Numbered from the stretch's first letter, positions 17,088 through 26,196 are shown. The stretch: DNA of 62,459 nucleotides from Bacillota bacterium (GCA_017416795.1 JAFQBD010000016.1:1-62459); one strand, 5' to 3'. Numbers and translations: made by a program. Notes: a model not told the origin generated them from the letters alone.

Positions 17088-18236
17088 TTATTCTTCACAA
17101 AGAATCATAAAGATCTTTTCCCCATTTTCCCACCACTGGGCAATAGAGAAAACGGATGCTTCATGTCCATCATAAGGAACAAGCTCATCTGTTTCATAAT
17201 AATATGCGTATTCGGAATCTCCCATATCATATGTTTTATCATTGAAAACAATTTTTATATCGCCTATACCGATTGCCGAGCCATAACAATTTTCACCACA
17301 TTCTACATTAATGAAAGTATCTGATATGAATTTAGGCAAGCGTGTTTCCAGTGTGGCTTCTTGTTGATCATTTTGAATAATGCATTTGCCATCGACCTTA
17401 GTGTCGCCTGTAAGAATTACAATTGTGCCTACACTGCCATTATTTATGATATTGCCTTTAAAATGACAATTTTCAAAAGAAATAGTTGCATTATCGCCGC
17501 TTATTATAACATCATTTTCAAATATGCGTCCATAGATGGATTCATTCTGACCTTCACTCAGCGCGAATTCGTGAGTTTCAGATAAAATTCTTTCTTCAAT
17601 TGAAATGGATTTAACTGAAGTATACTTAGAGTATACTTTAGTGCCTTTAACGGTTCTATAAGCTCTGACCTTATAATAATATGTTTTACCGGGCTTCAAG
17701 CTCTTGTTCGTATATGATAAATCAGAAGTAGTCTTTATTCTTACATAACTTCCTTCTTTAGTTGATGCTCTGAAAAGCTGGTAGCCGTTAGCACCATTTA
17801 CTTTGTTCCAAGTAAGAGCAGCACTTGTATAAGAGCCTTGCTCAACTTTAAATGCGCCTACAGATTTTAATGAAGGCGTAGCAGCTTTTACACTACTGAA
17901 TTTTCCTTTTTTAGAACCGTTTACTGCACGAACTTTATAATAATATGTCTTGCCTGTTGTTAAGCTTTTATTTGTATAAGTTCGATATTTTGTTGTAACA
18001 ACTTTTGAATATTTACCTGTCTTTGAAGTTGCTCTGTAAACTTCATATTTCTTTGCGTTAGTTGATTTTTTCCATGAGATTTTAATCGCATTATAGTCAG
18101 AACTCGCAACAGAAGACAAGGTTACCTTACCGGGAGTCTTTGTTGCTGCTGAAACTTCATCTGGCAGTACAATCATCATTGCCAATGTCAAGATAAAGAT
18201 ACTCATGAAAGTTATGATTCTCTTTGAACGTTTCAT
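17088..18236 (-). CDS. Secreted protein with two fibronectin type III domains
   Basis: A 382-aa exported protein. The signal peptide spans 1-31 with cleavage after VSAA. Two FN3-like domains (about 36-118 and 124-215) each end with the same TYYYKVRA strand. The last 165 residues are unlike the FN3 part and have an alternating hydrophobic pattern (NATISFENCHFKGNI), suggesting a short beta-helix or jelly-roll; I cannot name it. AT-richer than its neighbours. Probably a surface or matrix protein binding polysaccharide, by analogy with clostridial FN3 proteins. No cell-wall anchor motif is visible. Confidence 0.7.
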   Translation of the reverse strand: MKRSKRIITFMSIFILTLAMMIVLPDEVSAATKTPGKVTLSSVASSDYNAIKISWKKSTNAKKYEVYRATSKTGKYSKVVTTKYRTYTNKSLTTGKTYYYKVRAVNGSKKGKFSSVKAATPSLKSVGAFKVEQGSYTSAALTWNKVNGANGYQLFRASTKEGSYVRIKTTSDLSYTNKSLKPGKTYYYKVRAYRTVKGTKVYSKYTSVKSISIEERILSETHEFALSEGQNESIYGRIFENDVIISGDNATISFENCHFKGNIINNGSVGTIVILTGDTKVDGKCIIQNDQQEATLETRLPKFISDTFINVECGENCYGSAIGIGDIKIVFNDKTYDMGDSEYAYYYETDELVPYDGHEASVFSIAQWWENGEKIFMILCEE

Positions 18237-18291
18237 TCTTCGCCTCCGATCTCATTGTTATAGAAATCAATATTTTTCGTTACTGTATTAT

Positions 18292-18305
18292 ATCACAATA
18301 GTGAT
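18292..18305 (-). promoter_or_regulatory. Palindrome over the -10 region of the FN3 gene
   Basis: ATCAC-AATA-GTGAT lies about 55-70 bp upstream of the minus-strand FN3 gene and overlaps a minus-strand TATAAT (plus-strand ATTATA at 18288-18293). It could be an operator; no regulator is assigned. The rest of 18306-18420 shows nothing clear. Confidence 0.35.
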
Positions 18306-18420
18306 TATGTCGCTATAATTAAAAAGGCACTACTTGACTGGCTCATAAAACATACAAAGGTTTTCAACGAAAAGTGCACTGTGAGGGTGGGTTTTCGTAA
18401 CTAAATTGTGTATAGCCGGT

Positions 18421-18837
18421 TTATAATTTAGAGGCTTTCTCCTGTGCCTTGATAGCGTTCCATAAATCAAGGCCTTCTTCTACAGAATTCACTTTAACAT
18501 CGCCGAACACATGAGGGTGGCGGCGAACCATTTTCTCTGATACGCCTTGAACCACGTCTGCCATGGTGAAACGGCCTTCTTCGGCTGCAATCTGCGCATG
18601 CAGCACGATCTGAAGCAGCACGTCGCCAAGCTCCTCACACAAGTTGTCGTCATCTTTGTTGTTGATAGCATCTATGACTTCCTGAGCTTCTTCCAAAAGG
18701 CACTCTTTCAGAGATTCGTGGGTCTGCTTCTGATCCCAAGGGCATCCGCCCGGTGCACGGAGCTGTGCGATTATATCAAGAAAGTCTTCGTAAGTATATT
18801 TCTTATCAGTTTCGGCATTACTTGTTTTCTTGTCCAT
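18421..18837 (-). CDS. mazG: MazG-family nucleotide pyrophosphohydrolase
   Basis: A 138-aa protein with one MazG domain, an all-alpha hydrolase removing pyrophosphate from (d)NTPs. Motifs: LRAPGGCPWDQKQTHESLKE, the metal-binding EExxE cluster in LLEEAQEVIDAI, and EELGDVLLQIVLHA with its second acidic pair. GGGAGGAGG sits 9 bases before the ATG at 18837, which overlaps the end of larE by 20 bases; the longer in-frame start at 18915 is unlikely. Single-domain MazG, half the length of the E. coli tandem form. Last gene of a four-gene overlapping operon. Confidence 0.92.
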   Translation of the reverse strand: MDKKTSNAETDKKYTYEDFLDIIAQLRAPGGCPWDQKQTHESLKECLLEEAQEVIDAINNKDDDNLCEELGDVLLQIVLHAQIAAEEGRFTMADVVQGVSEKMVRRHPHVFGDVKVNSVEEGLDLWNAIKAQEKASKL

Positions 18838-19705
18838 TGTGGAATCCTCCTCCCATCTTATAGCCGCCAAGATCCAAGGTGACGTATTTGAACCCGTATT
18901 TCTTGATTTCTTCATTTATCTTATCTAAGGTCGTTTCAAGAGTTTCATCAAATTTTCCGTCAAGCTGACCGCCAAATAATTTCACTCGATCTTCCGCAGG
19001 GACTTCTATACGAGCGATGTCACCGTGGTGACGAACGCGGACTTGACGCAGTCCGAGACTTCGCAGAAATGTTTCAGCCTTATATACAGCTGCCAATTTA
19101 TCTTCGGTTATCTCTTCACCGTATGGGATCCTCGATGCCAGACATGCGAAAGCAGGTTTATCCCAAATCGGTGTGCCGTCATGCAGCATGAGGGAATTGG
19201 CAAGTAACCTGTCTTCTTTCGAAAGCATTTCCAAAGCCGTGCGGATCTCATTTTTAGTGAGGCCTGCATCTTTCAGAGGGCTTGCGATATCAAGCTCTGC
19301 CAGTGCTTTATGTCCCGGCCTGTAATCATCCATATCATCAAGGTTTGTTCCGTCAGCGAGGACGAAATCATCTGCAGCGGCTTTGGCGGCAAATTCTTTC
19401 AGCGTGCTGAACATGGCTTTTTTACAGTGGTAGCATCTATCGGCAGGATTAGGAGCCAGTATTGGCATGATATAATCCATACTGATGACGTCGTGCTCTA
19501 TGCCGAGGGACGCGCAGAGCGCTTTTGCATACTCTACTTCATCTTCAGCAAGATGAGGACCGCATGCCGTTATCGCCCGGACATTTTCGGCACCCAGCGC
19601 TTTGGAAGCGAAGGCAAGCAGAAAGGCACTGTCGACGCCTCCCGACAGTGCCACTGTTATCCTTTTATATGATTTTAATATCTTTTCAAGCTTATCGAGT
19701 TTCAT
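18818..19705 (-). CDS. larE: LarE-type ATP-dependent sulfur transferase
   Basis: A 295-aa PP-loop protein (TVALSGGVDSAFLL). In the lactate racemase system LarE adenylates and thiolates a pyridinium mononucleotide to build the nickel-pincer cofactor. Three cysteines stand out: Cys91 and Cys94 in DRCYHCKK and Cys188 in KPAFACLASRIPYG. The last matches the sacrificial sulfur position, and the extra CxxC fits forms that carry an Fe-S cluster. larA, larB and larC are absent from the window. The ATG at 19705 begins one base after the upstream stop; a GTG at 19717 is the alternative. Located in a DMT-HD-LarE-MazG operon. Confidence 0.85.
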   Translation of the reverse strand: MKLDKLEKILKSYKRITVALSGGVDSAFLLAFASKALGAENVRAITACGPHLAEDEVEYAKALCASLGIEHDVISMDYIMPILAPNPADRCYHCKKAMFSTLKEFAAKAAADDFVLADGTNLDDMDDYRPGHKALAELDIASPLKDAGLTKNEIRTALEMLSKEDRLLANSLMLHDGTPIWDKPAFACLASRIPYGEEITEDKLAAVYKAETFLRSLGLRQVRVRHHGDIARIEVPAEDRVKLFGGQLDGKFDETLETTLDKINEEIKKYGFKYVTLDLGGYKMGGGFHNGQENK

Positions 19706-19706
19706 A

Positions 19707-20258
19707 TTATTTCTCACATGTGCGCATAGCGAGGATGGTTTCTTCGAACAGTTTTTCCAGTTCCCAGCCCAACATTTCTGCGCCCTGGATTATAACGTCT
19801 CTGCTGCAGCCTGCAGCGAATTTCTTGTCCTTGAATTTCTTTTTAACGGATTTTACTTCCATGTCCTGAACGCTCTTCGACGGTCTCATGAGGGCCGCGG
19901 CTCCGATAAGACCTGTCAGTTCATCACATGCGAAGAGGACTTTTTCCATTTCATGTTCCGGAGCCACATCTACGCCTGTCATGCCCCAGCCGTGGCAAAC
20001 GATGGCGCGGATCATATCATCTTCGACGCCTGTTTCCTTGAGGAGTTCAGGTGCTTTGACACAGTGCTCTTCAGGCCACATTTCGAAATCGATATCGTGG
20101 AGAAGACCTACCAGTCCCCAGAAATCCACATCATCACCGTAACCAAGCTTTTCTGCGAAGTATCTCATGGTGCCTTCTACAGTTTCTGCGTGTTGGATAT
20201 GAAATGGTTCTTCGTTGTATTTTTTCAAAAGTTCAAAAGCTTCTTCTCTTGTTATCAT
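19707..20258 (-). CDS. HD-domain hydrolase
   Basis: A 183-aa HD-superfamily protein: His22 in IQHAETVEGTMRY, the HD pair in LVGLLHDIDFEMWPEEH, and further His/Asp ligands in AIVCHGWGM and ACDELTGLIGAAALMRP. The pattern resembles HDIG-type hydrolases that occur widely in anaerobes, with no settled substrate. It overlaps the DMT transporter gene by 4 bases and abuts larE, so all three are translated together. Confidence 0.78.
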   Translation of the reverse strand: MITREEAFELLKKYNEEPFHIQHAETVEGTMRYFAEKLGYGDDVDFWGLVGLLHDIDFEMWPEEHCVKAPELLKETGVEDDMIRAIVCHGWGMTGVDVAPEHEMEKVLFACDELTGLIGAAALMRPSKSVQDMEVKSVKKKFKDKKFAAGCSRDVIIQGAEMLGWELEKLFEETILAMRTCEK

Positions 20259-21211
20259 TGCAATCTTTCCTCCTTGCTAGGCAGCTGTGCCACTATGATG
20301 GCAGCGAACATGATCACGCAGCCGATGACTTCTCTGACAGCCATAACTTCTCCCAGGAATATCATTCCGGCAATAACGCCGAATACTGATTCCAATGAGA
20401 GGATCATAGATGCGGAAGTCGGGTCTGTGTACGCCTGACCTGTTACCTGGAATGTGTATGCTACGCCGCAGCTCATGATACCTACATAGCAGAGAGGGAA
20501 CCATGAACCGAGGATGTTTTCCCAAGTCGGCAGATCAAATCCAAGTGCCGGATCCAGAGGGAATATCAGTATGCAGGAAACGATACCTGCTACGAAGAAC
20601 TGGATGCATGACAGCTTGACACCGTCTACCTTAGGTGAGAAGTAGTCAACAGACAGGATATGTAATGCGAAGAAAAGTGCGCATACCAGCATGATGGCAT
20701 CGCCCTTGTTGACTCCGCCAAGACCGCCTTCTGCCGGGATGCAGAGCAGATAAAGACCTGCTATCGCAGCGAAAACACATACCCATACTACAGGACGGAT
20801 CTTTTTTCTCAGAAAGATCAGGCCGATAAGAGGTACCAGCATTACATAAAAAGGTGTGATAAATGCCGCTTTTCCGGCTGTTGTATAGAAAAGGCCGATC
20901 TGCTGGATGTTTCCTGCAAGCATGAGAGCCATACCGCAGACTATGCCGCCGATGATCAGCAGCTTGTTTTCTGCCTTCTTGGCTTCAGCTATTTCTTCAG
21001 GAGAACGATCGTCAGGCTCCGCCTTGTTTTTATTCATCTTAGACATGAACCATATTACAGGAAGCAGTATTATACCGCCGATAACTGTTCGGATCCCATT
21101 GAAAGCGATAGGGCCGATCAGGTCCATTCCTTCTTTTTGAGCAACGAATGCTGTACCCCATATGATGGCAGTTGTCAGCAGCATCAGATTGCCCTTCATT
21201 TTACTCTTCAT
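20255..21211 (-). CDS. EamA/DMT-superfamily transporter
   Basis: A 318-aa membrane protein with ten predicted hydrophobic segments in two EamA repeats (GNLMLLTTAIIWGTAFVAQK opens repeat 1; ALFFALHILSVDYFS opens repeat 2). A charged cytoplasmic loop (KMNKNKAEPDDRSPEEIAEAKK) separates segments 2 and 3. DMT proteins export or import amino acids, metabolites or nucleotide sugars; the cargo is unknown. First gene of the DMT-HD-LarE-MazG operon, with AAAGGAGA before the ATG. Confidence 0.88.
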   Translation of the reverse strand: MKSKMKGNLMLLTTAIIWGTAFVAQKEGMDLIGPIAFNGIRTVIGGIILLPVIWFMSKMNKNKAEPDDRSPEEIAEAKKAENKLLIIGGIVCGMALMLAGNIQQIGLFYTTAGKAAFITPFYVMLVPLIGLIFLRKKIRPVVWVCVFAAIAGLYLLCIPAEGGLGGVNKGDAIMLVCALFFALHILSVDYFSPKVDGVKLSCIQFFVAGIVSCILIFPLDPALGFDLPTWENILGSWFPLCYVGIMSCGVAYTFQVTGQAYTDPTSASMILSLESVFGVIAGMIFLGEVMAVREVIGCVIMFAAIIVAQLPSKEERLQ

Positions 21212-21307
21212 AGGAATCTCCTTTCATCAAAAAATCATTCTTATACAGATATAGACCAATTATATCAAATAAGCAGGTGGTTGCCAAATAAATTACGAGT
21301 AAGAAAA

Positions 21308-22522
21308 TTATTTGTTAGAGAAAAAAGGCTCAAGGAATTCTTTTGAGAAATGTATTCTCGAAAACAAGTATAACTTGCCGTAGAACTCCAATTCATTATC
21401 GGCTGCAAATACCGCCTTTAGCTTATTCATTCGGTATCTTATAGTATTCTTGTGCTGGAACATTTTTTGTGCAGCGATATCCACATTGCCGTTGCAGTTT
21501 ACCAGTGTTATCAAAGTCTCAAGGAGCGGGGATCTTTGAGATGAAGTTTCGGAGAGTTTATCAAGCATTTCTTCATAATAGAGGTTTGGCCCCAGCAGAT
21601 AACGATCCTTGAATATTATGTGGTCAAAAGGCGCGGTAGATATTTCGGCTATGTTTCTGTTGTCGAGAATGCCGCTGGTGTTAGCGAAGATGGCATCTAT
21701 CAGCATGGTGCCGATGTCATCGACACCGGTGATGGCACGACTTATACCGATATGTGTATCTGACAGCGCAGCATTTGAACTGAAAGCTGATATGAGAGTT
21801 GTTTTGAACTGATCAACGATATCACTGTCAGTAGAATTTATAGTTGCTATCAGAATGATTCCTCGCTTGTATGCTACGAATGAATATATGATATCCGCCC
21901 CTTCTATTGAATCGGGAATATCCAATCCGTTGTCAAGAAGCACATTGTTGTATAAATCAAGTGCGTCCTGCGATATGGATGAAGTGTCTGTGCGGTTAGA
22001 AATAAAAGCGCACATTATCGTTGCTGAATAAAAGAACGGATTGATTTTTCGAAGAAGGTTTTCTTTCTCCAAAACATCCAAATTATCGTTCGAAATAAGA
22101 GTATCAAGAACTATCTCATTAAAGGAAGTGTAAAGACTGTTTAGCGTCTCATTCTTGATAGCATATAATATTTCATCGATATATATGTCCGTGAAAAACA
22201 TGATCGGAACGCCGTGTTCATTGGAATAATCCTTTATCGCATCGGGCAGATCGGTGAAATAAATGTCTTTGATAGCGATGGCAGACACGTGATTGTTTAT
22301 CAAAAGCTTGAGAGATCTGTCTATTGCGACCGAATCATCCTTGATGGATGCCAGTGTAGTGAGTACGAACTCTCCTTTATCAAATGATTTAGTGATTTGT
22401 GTATCTTGTTCCCATTCAAGAAAACCTGCGCTGGTCACCTTATTGTTGAGACCGCTTTTGCCTGAGACCATACGAAAATCTTTGAACATAGGCTTTGACA
22501 AAAGGTTTGCTACTGTTGGCAT
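21308..22522 (-). CDS. PucR/CdaR-type transcriptional regulator
   Basis: A 404-aa regulator. Residues 1-125 match the PucR N-terminal ligand domain (MPTVANLLSKPMFKDFRMVSG), the middle is a GGDEF-like sensor region, and 340-400 is the HTH_30 helix-turn-helix (LVNCNGNVDIAAQKMFQHKNTIRYRMNKL). AAGGAGG lies 8 bases before the ATG at 22522; a GTG at 22531 touches the site. The 17-bp palindrome at 22589-22605 upstream is repeated between the class V aminotransferase and cobU, which may define its regulon. Known PucR proteins control purine or amine catabolism, but no such genes adjoin it. Confidence 0.88.
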   Translation of the reverse strand: MPTVANLLSKPMFKDFRMVSGKSGLNNKVTSAGFLEWEQDTQITKSFDKGEFVLTTLASIKDDSVAIDRSLKLLINNHVSAIAIKDIYFTDLPDAIKDYSNEHGVPIMFFTDIYIDEILYAIKNETLNSLYTSFNEIVLDTLISNDNLDVLEKENLLRKINPFFYSATIMCAFISNRTDTSSISQDALDLYNNVLLDNGLDIPDSIEGADIIYSFVAYKRGIILIATINSTDSDIVDQFKTTLISAFSSNAALSDTHIGISRAITGVDDIGTMLIDAIFANTSGILDNRNIAEISTAPFDHIIFKDRYLLGPNLYYEEMLDKLSETSSQRSPLLETLITLVNCNGNVDIAAQKMFQHKNTIRYRMNKLKAVFAADNELEFYGKLYLFSRIHFSKEFLEPFFSNK

Positions 22523-22588
22523 ATCATACACCTCCTTCCCATCATATACTGATTATATCATGTATTAGAGCAATTTGAACTCAAAGTT

Positions 22589-22605
22589 TTTGTACATTGT
22601 ACAAA
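22589..22605. promoter_or_regulatory. Copy 1 of palindrome TTTGTACATTGTACAAA
   Basis: A perfect 17-bp palindrome (8-bp arms about one central T), about 50 bp upstream of the inferred start point of pucR (-10 ATTATA 22552-22557 and -35 22574-22579 on the minus strand). The identical sequence occurs at 26255-26271. Position suits an activator or autoregulatory site. Confidence 0.75.
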
Positions 22606-22642
22606 CAAAAGGGTGTTTCTTTATTCTATATACAATTGAATC

Positions 22643-22806
22643 TTGTAAAAAGTATAGTAAAATATATAATGTAGAAGCTTATAAACAATAACGTGCCGCA
22701 TAGGTATACCTATACTATTCAAAAGAGTGGATCGAAATATCACCCAAGTTTCGATTCACTCTTTTGTTTCCATATGATATCATATGGTAAAGCATGACAG
22801 TAAAAT
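22643..22806 (+). promoter_or_regulatory. Promoter and hairpin leader of the cobT operon
   Basis: TTGTAA (22643-22648) and TATAAT (22665-22670) are 16 bp apart. The leader then carries a perfect 14-bp palindrome (22700-22713), an 18-bp hairpin with one wobble pair (22720-22766) followed by a short T-rich stretch, and a perfect 16-bp palindrome CATATGATATCATATG (22771-22786). The hairpin looks like an intrinsic terminator placed before the first gene, so attenuation is likely. No cobalamin-riboswitch core is visible. Confidence 0.55.
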
Positions 22807-23592
22807 ATGGATGGTATCGATATGGACAGAAATATCAGAGACAGGCTATACATAGCGACAGTTTGTGCAGAGCACAAAGAAATAATAGAAAAATACGGTG
22901 TCGGAGTAGAGCTCGATCAGTTCTGCGACCCAAGAGCAATAGACGGAGAGACTGCTGAAGATGCTCGCGTCGAGATAGCAGAGCTTTTAGAGGCGGCAGA
23001 CAGGTGCGTTTTGCACGCGCCGTTCAGTGAGCTTTTCCCTGCAGCCATAGATCCTAAGGCGAGAGCGCTCGCCATGGAAAGGATGCAGCAGGCGGCAGAG
23101 CTGGCTTGCGAGTATGGAACGAAAAAGATGATCGTTCACTCAGGGTATGTGCCTCTCGTGTTTTTTAAGGAGTGGCACGAGGATAGATCGGTGGAATTCT
23201 GGGAAGAATTCATGGCGGATCGTGATGACGGCCTCGTTATAACTGTAGAAAATGTCATGGATGACGAGCCGTATATGATGGTAAAGATGATGGAAAGGAT
23301 CACAAATCCGAATATCAGGCTTTGCTTCGATGTGGGACATGCTGCATGTGTCAGCGATGTGCCGGTCCTCGAATGGCTTGAAGCGATGGCTCCGTATCTG
23401 GGGCATATCCACATACATAACAACGATGGGACTCATGACTGGCATAAGCCGATATTCGACGGTAAGGTCGATATGGAAACTTTTCTCGACAAGGTCATAG
23501 AACTGTGCGCTCCGGATACGACGATAACTATAGAGAGCCTTGAAGGGCTGAGCTCTATGGAATGGCTTAATGAAAAGGGATATCTGGGCTGA
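22807..23592 (+). CDS. Sugar-phosphate isomerase/epimerase-like TIM-barrel protein
   Basis: A 261-aa AP-endonuclease-2/xylose-isomerase-like TIM barrel. Metal ligands appear in order: Glu in ITVENVMDD, Asp and His in CFDVGHAA, His in HIHIHNNDGTHD, and Glu in TIESLEG. Family members are isomerases, epimerases or deoxyribonucleases; the substrate is unknown. The start is uncertain: 22807 or the ATG at 22822, neither with a strong ribosome binding site. It lies 24 bases before cobT in the same transcript, so a link to cobamide or ribose-phosphate chemistry is possible but unproven. Confidence 0.75.
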   Translation: MDGIDMDRNIRDRLYIATVCAEHKEIIEKYGVGVELDQFCDPRAIDGETAEDARVEIAELLEAADRCVLHAPFSELFPAAIDPKARALAMERMQQAAELACEYGTKKMIVHSGYVPLVFFKEWHEDRSVEFWEEFMADRDDGLVITVENVMDDEPYMMVKMMERITNPNIRLCFDVGHAACVSDVPVLEWLEAMAPYLGHIHIHNNDGTHDWHKPIFDGKVDMETFLDKVIELCAPDTTITIESLEGLSSMEWLNEKGYLG

Positions 23593-23616
23593 GGGGACAA
23601 GGATAAGGAAAAATAA

Positions 23617-24786
23617 ATGAAGGCGAAAATACTTGAAACTATAAACAGAATAGAAGCACCTGATGCAGCAGCGATGGATGTAGCGCTGTCAAGACAGGCG
23701 GCACTTGCTAAACCTCCGGGAAGCCTCGGCGGACTTGAAGATATCTCTGTCAGGATGGCAGGGATAACGGGAAGCTTATTCAATGAAATAAATAGGAGCT
23801 GCGTTGCTGTCTTTTGTGCAGATAATGGCGTCGCAGAAGAAGGAGTGTCTTCTGCACCGCAGAGCGTTACGATGGCCCAGACTGTGAACTTTGCAAGAAG
23901 GCTGACGGGTGTGGGCGTCCTTGCCGAAAGTTTCGGAAGCGACCTTCTTATTGTAGATATGGGAGTAAAGCATCCCATACCTGCCGAGCTTTATGATAAA
24001 GTGCCCCTTTGGAACACGAGAAGGATCATCGACAGGAAATCAAGGCCCGGGACTGATAATATCGCCAAGGGCCCTGCCATGAGCCGTGAAGAGGCTCTGC
24101 GCTGTATCGAAGTGGGCATAGAGATGGCAGATGCCGTGAAAAATGCCGGATACGATATCTTAGGCATCGGTGAGATGGGAATAGGCAATACGACGACAAG
24201 TGCGGCAGTACTATCGGCCATTACCGGAGAAGGCAGCGATGCGACATGTGGTAAAGGCGGCGGCATAAATGATAAGAGCTTCGTGAGGAAAAAGGAAATC
24301 ATCGATGAAGTCAGCGCTGACTGGCGTGCAAAGGGCGGGTTGTTGGCAGTGCTTGAGGAAGCTCGAGATCAAGGCGGATCGCCGATAGACGATATGGTTG
24401 GCATTCTGGCATCAATGGGCGGCTTCGATATATGTGCCATGGTAGGAGCATTCATAGGTGCAGCGGCCAATAAGATCCCTGTGGTGATCGACGGATACAT
24501 TTCAGTGGTGGCAGCACTGGCAGCTTACGTGATAGCGCCCAAGTCTATAGGATACATGTTCGCATCCCATAAATCATGGGAAAAAGGATATGAGCTGGCT
24601 GTAGAGGCTCTCGGTCTCAAGCCGTTCCTGGAACTGGGCATGCGCCTTGGAGAAGGCAGCGGATGTCCGATCGCGTTTCAGGTTATCAAAGGAGCCTGCG
24701 ATGTTATGAGAAATATGGCGACGTTCGAAGAAGCAGAAATAAACGATGATTATTTAGATGAAATACGAAAGGGAGACTGTTTTTAG
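23617..24786 (+). CDS. cobT: Nicotinate-nucleotide-dimethylbenzimidazole phosphoribosyltransferase
   Basis: A 389-aa enzyme that makes alpha-ribazole phosphate, activating the lower ligand base of cobamides. Landmarks: KPPGSLGGLEDISVRMAGI near the N-terminus, ADNGVAEEGVSSAPQ, GIGEMGIGNTTTSAA, and the C-terminal LGMRLGEGSGCPIA containing the catalytic Glu. About 35 residues longer than the E. coli form, mostly at the C-terminus. The stop codon lies inside the loop of a terminator hairpin. It precedes cobU-cobS-cobC by only one convergent gene, so cobamide assembly genes are clustered here. Confidence 0.95.
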   Translation: MKAKILETINRIEAPDAAAMDVALSRQAALAKPPGSLGGLEDISVRMAGITGSLFNEINRSCVAVFCADNGVAEEGVSSAPQSVTMAQTVNFARRLTGVGVLAESFGSDLLIVDMGVKHPIPAELYDKVPLWNTRRIIDRKSRPGTDNIAKGPAMSREEALRCIEVGIEMADAVKNAGYDILGIGEMGIGNTTTSAAVLSAITGEGSDATCGKGGGINDKSFVRKKEIIDEVSADWRAKGGLLAVLEEARDQGGSPIDDMVGILASMGGFDICAMVGAFIGAAANKIPVVIDGYISVVAALAAYVIAPKSIGYMFASHKSWEKGYELAVEALGLKPFLELGMRLGEGSGCPIAFQVIKGACDVMRNMATFEEAEINDDYLDEIRKGDCF

Positions 24787-24800
24787 TCTCCCTTTCTGTT
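24767..24800. terminator. Terminator between cobT and the convergent aminotransferase
   Basis: Perfect 12-bp arms (24767-24778 and 24785-24796) with a T-containing loop overlap the cobT stop codon. It separates cobT from the minus-strand gene ending at 24834. Confidence 0.8.
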
Positions 24801-24833
24801 TAGTGATTTAAAGATGTTTATATAAGCATTTTT

Positions 24834-26123
24834 CTAGTCGATGACAGGTTCATATCCATCATATTCGCCTGCTGCGATGGAAGCGATAGTTGCGAGAGTT
24901 CTGTCGATGTCTCCTTCTGTGCAGTAAGGAGCAAGGCCGAGTCTTACAACGCCGTCAGGCAGGTTCAGAGCCTTCATTGTTTCGATAGCGTAGAAGTCGC
25001 CGTTCCAGCAATTGATAGCTTTTGAACCGAGAACTTTAGCAACAAATTCGTTGGAGTAGTTATCCATAGTGAATACTACTGTAGGTGTTCTTGGCTGTCC
25101 TTCTGCAGGTCCGTAAACGTTGACGCCCGGGATCCTTCTGAGGCCTTTTCTAAGTTTAGTTCCCAGAGGCTCTTCGTAAGCATCGATCGCCAGCATTCCG
25201 GCAACTACGTACTTTCTTCTTCCTTCGAGGTCTTTAGTTTCTTCTTCGAAGTATTCTATGTATTTTTCACCGATGGAAGCGATGAAGTTTACTGCAGCTT
25301 CGCATCCGCGGAGGTGTTCGTACTGAGGAGTACCCATATGGAACTGTCTTGCGCCTTCTGCGATATCAGGAGCACCGGCATTGTTGATCTCGAGTCTGTC
25401 CAGATGTTCCTTCTTCAGGTAGATGAGACCCATGTGAGGTCCGAACCACTTATATGGTGAGCATACGAGACAGTCTGTATCGATAGCCTTAACGTCGATA
25501 GGAAGATGTGCTGCATAGTGAACAGCGTCTATTACTGTGAAAGCTCCGACTTTATGTGCTTCGTCGATGAACTTCTTAACGTCAGTGATAGTTCCGATAC
25601 CGTTGGCAGCCCAGTTAACTGCAACCAGTTTAGTCTTATCGCTCAGCTTTGACATGTAGTCATCAAAATCAAGCTGCTGAGTTTCAGGGTCAAGTCTTAC
25701 TTCCTTGATAACGCATCCGTATCTTGCCAGTGATCTCCATGGCTGGATATTGCACTGATGGTCTATCTGAGTAACGATGATCTCATCGCCTTCTTTGAAT
25801 TCTTTTGAAATATTTGCTGCCAGATTGTAGTTGTTCTGAGTTGATGAGCAGTTGTAGCCTACTTCGTCAACATCGCAGCCCAGGAAGTCAGCTCCTGCCT
25901 GTCTTGCAGCGATTTCGATATCTCCCTGCTTCAGACCTGCTCTGAAGTTTCCGTCTTCGTTAGCGTTATCATAGATCATATAACCTGTGATAGCATCCAG
26001 TACGCTGTAAGGCACCTGAGTTCCTCCCGGTCCGTCAAGGTATGCGATCGGTGTTCCGTTGATCTGAAGATCACACGCAGGGAATTGTTCTCTCAGCGCT
26101 TCCACGTCAAATTTAAAAGCCAT
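24834..26123 (-). CDS. Class V aminotransferase, cysteine-desulfurase-like
   Basis: A 429-aa PLP-dependent fold-type I enzyme, closest by pattern to the cysteine-desulfurase-like proteins. Visible are YLDGPGGTQVP at the N-terminus, the PLP-stacking region CSSTQNNYNLAA, DAVHYAAHLP (Asp and His on the cofactor) and the Schiff-base lysine in CSPYKWFGPH (Lys225). No obvious cysteine sits on the mobile loop, so a lyase or aminotransferase role is also possible. GAGGAGG touches the first in-frame ATG (26129), so I choose 26123. A minus-strand promoter (26197-26224) and the PucR-type palindrome at 26255 lie upstream. Confidence 0.8.
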   Translation of the reverse strand: MAFKFDVEALREQFPACDLQINGTPIAYLDGPGGTQVPYSVLDAITGYMIYDNANEDGNFRAGLKQGDIEIAARQAGADFLGCDVDEVGYNCSSTQNNYNLAANISKEFKEGDEIIVTQIDHQCNIQPWRSLARYGCVIKEVRLDPETQQLDFDDYMSKLSDKTKLVAVNWAANGIGTITDVKKFIDEAHKVGAFTVIDAVHYAAHLPIDVKAIDTDCLVCSPYKWFGPHMGLIYLKKEHLDRLEINNAGAPDIAEGARQFHMGTPQYEHLRGCEAAVNFIASIGEKYIEYFEEETKDLEGRRKYVVAGMLAIDAYEEPLGTKLRKGLRRIPGVNVYGPAEGQPRTPTVVFTMDNYSNEFVAKVLGSKAINCWNGDFYAIETMKALNLPDGVVRLGLAPYCTEGDIDRTLATIASIAAGEYDGYEPVID

Positions 26124-26196
26124 ATTCATCCTCCTCTTAAATCGATATTTATATATTATTTGAGTTTCGATCCGCTAAAATGTCGATCATAGTTAG

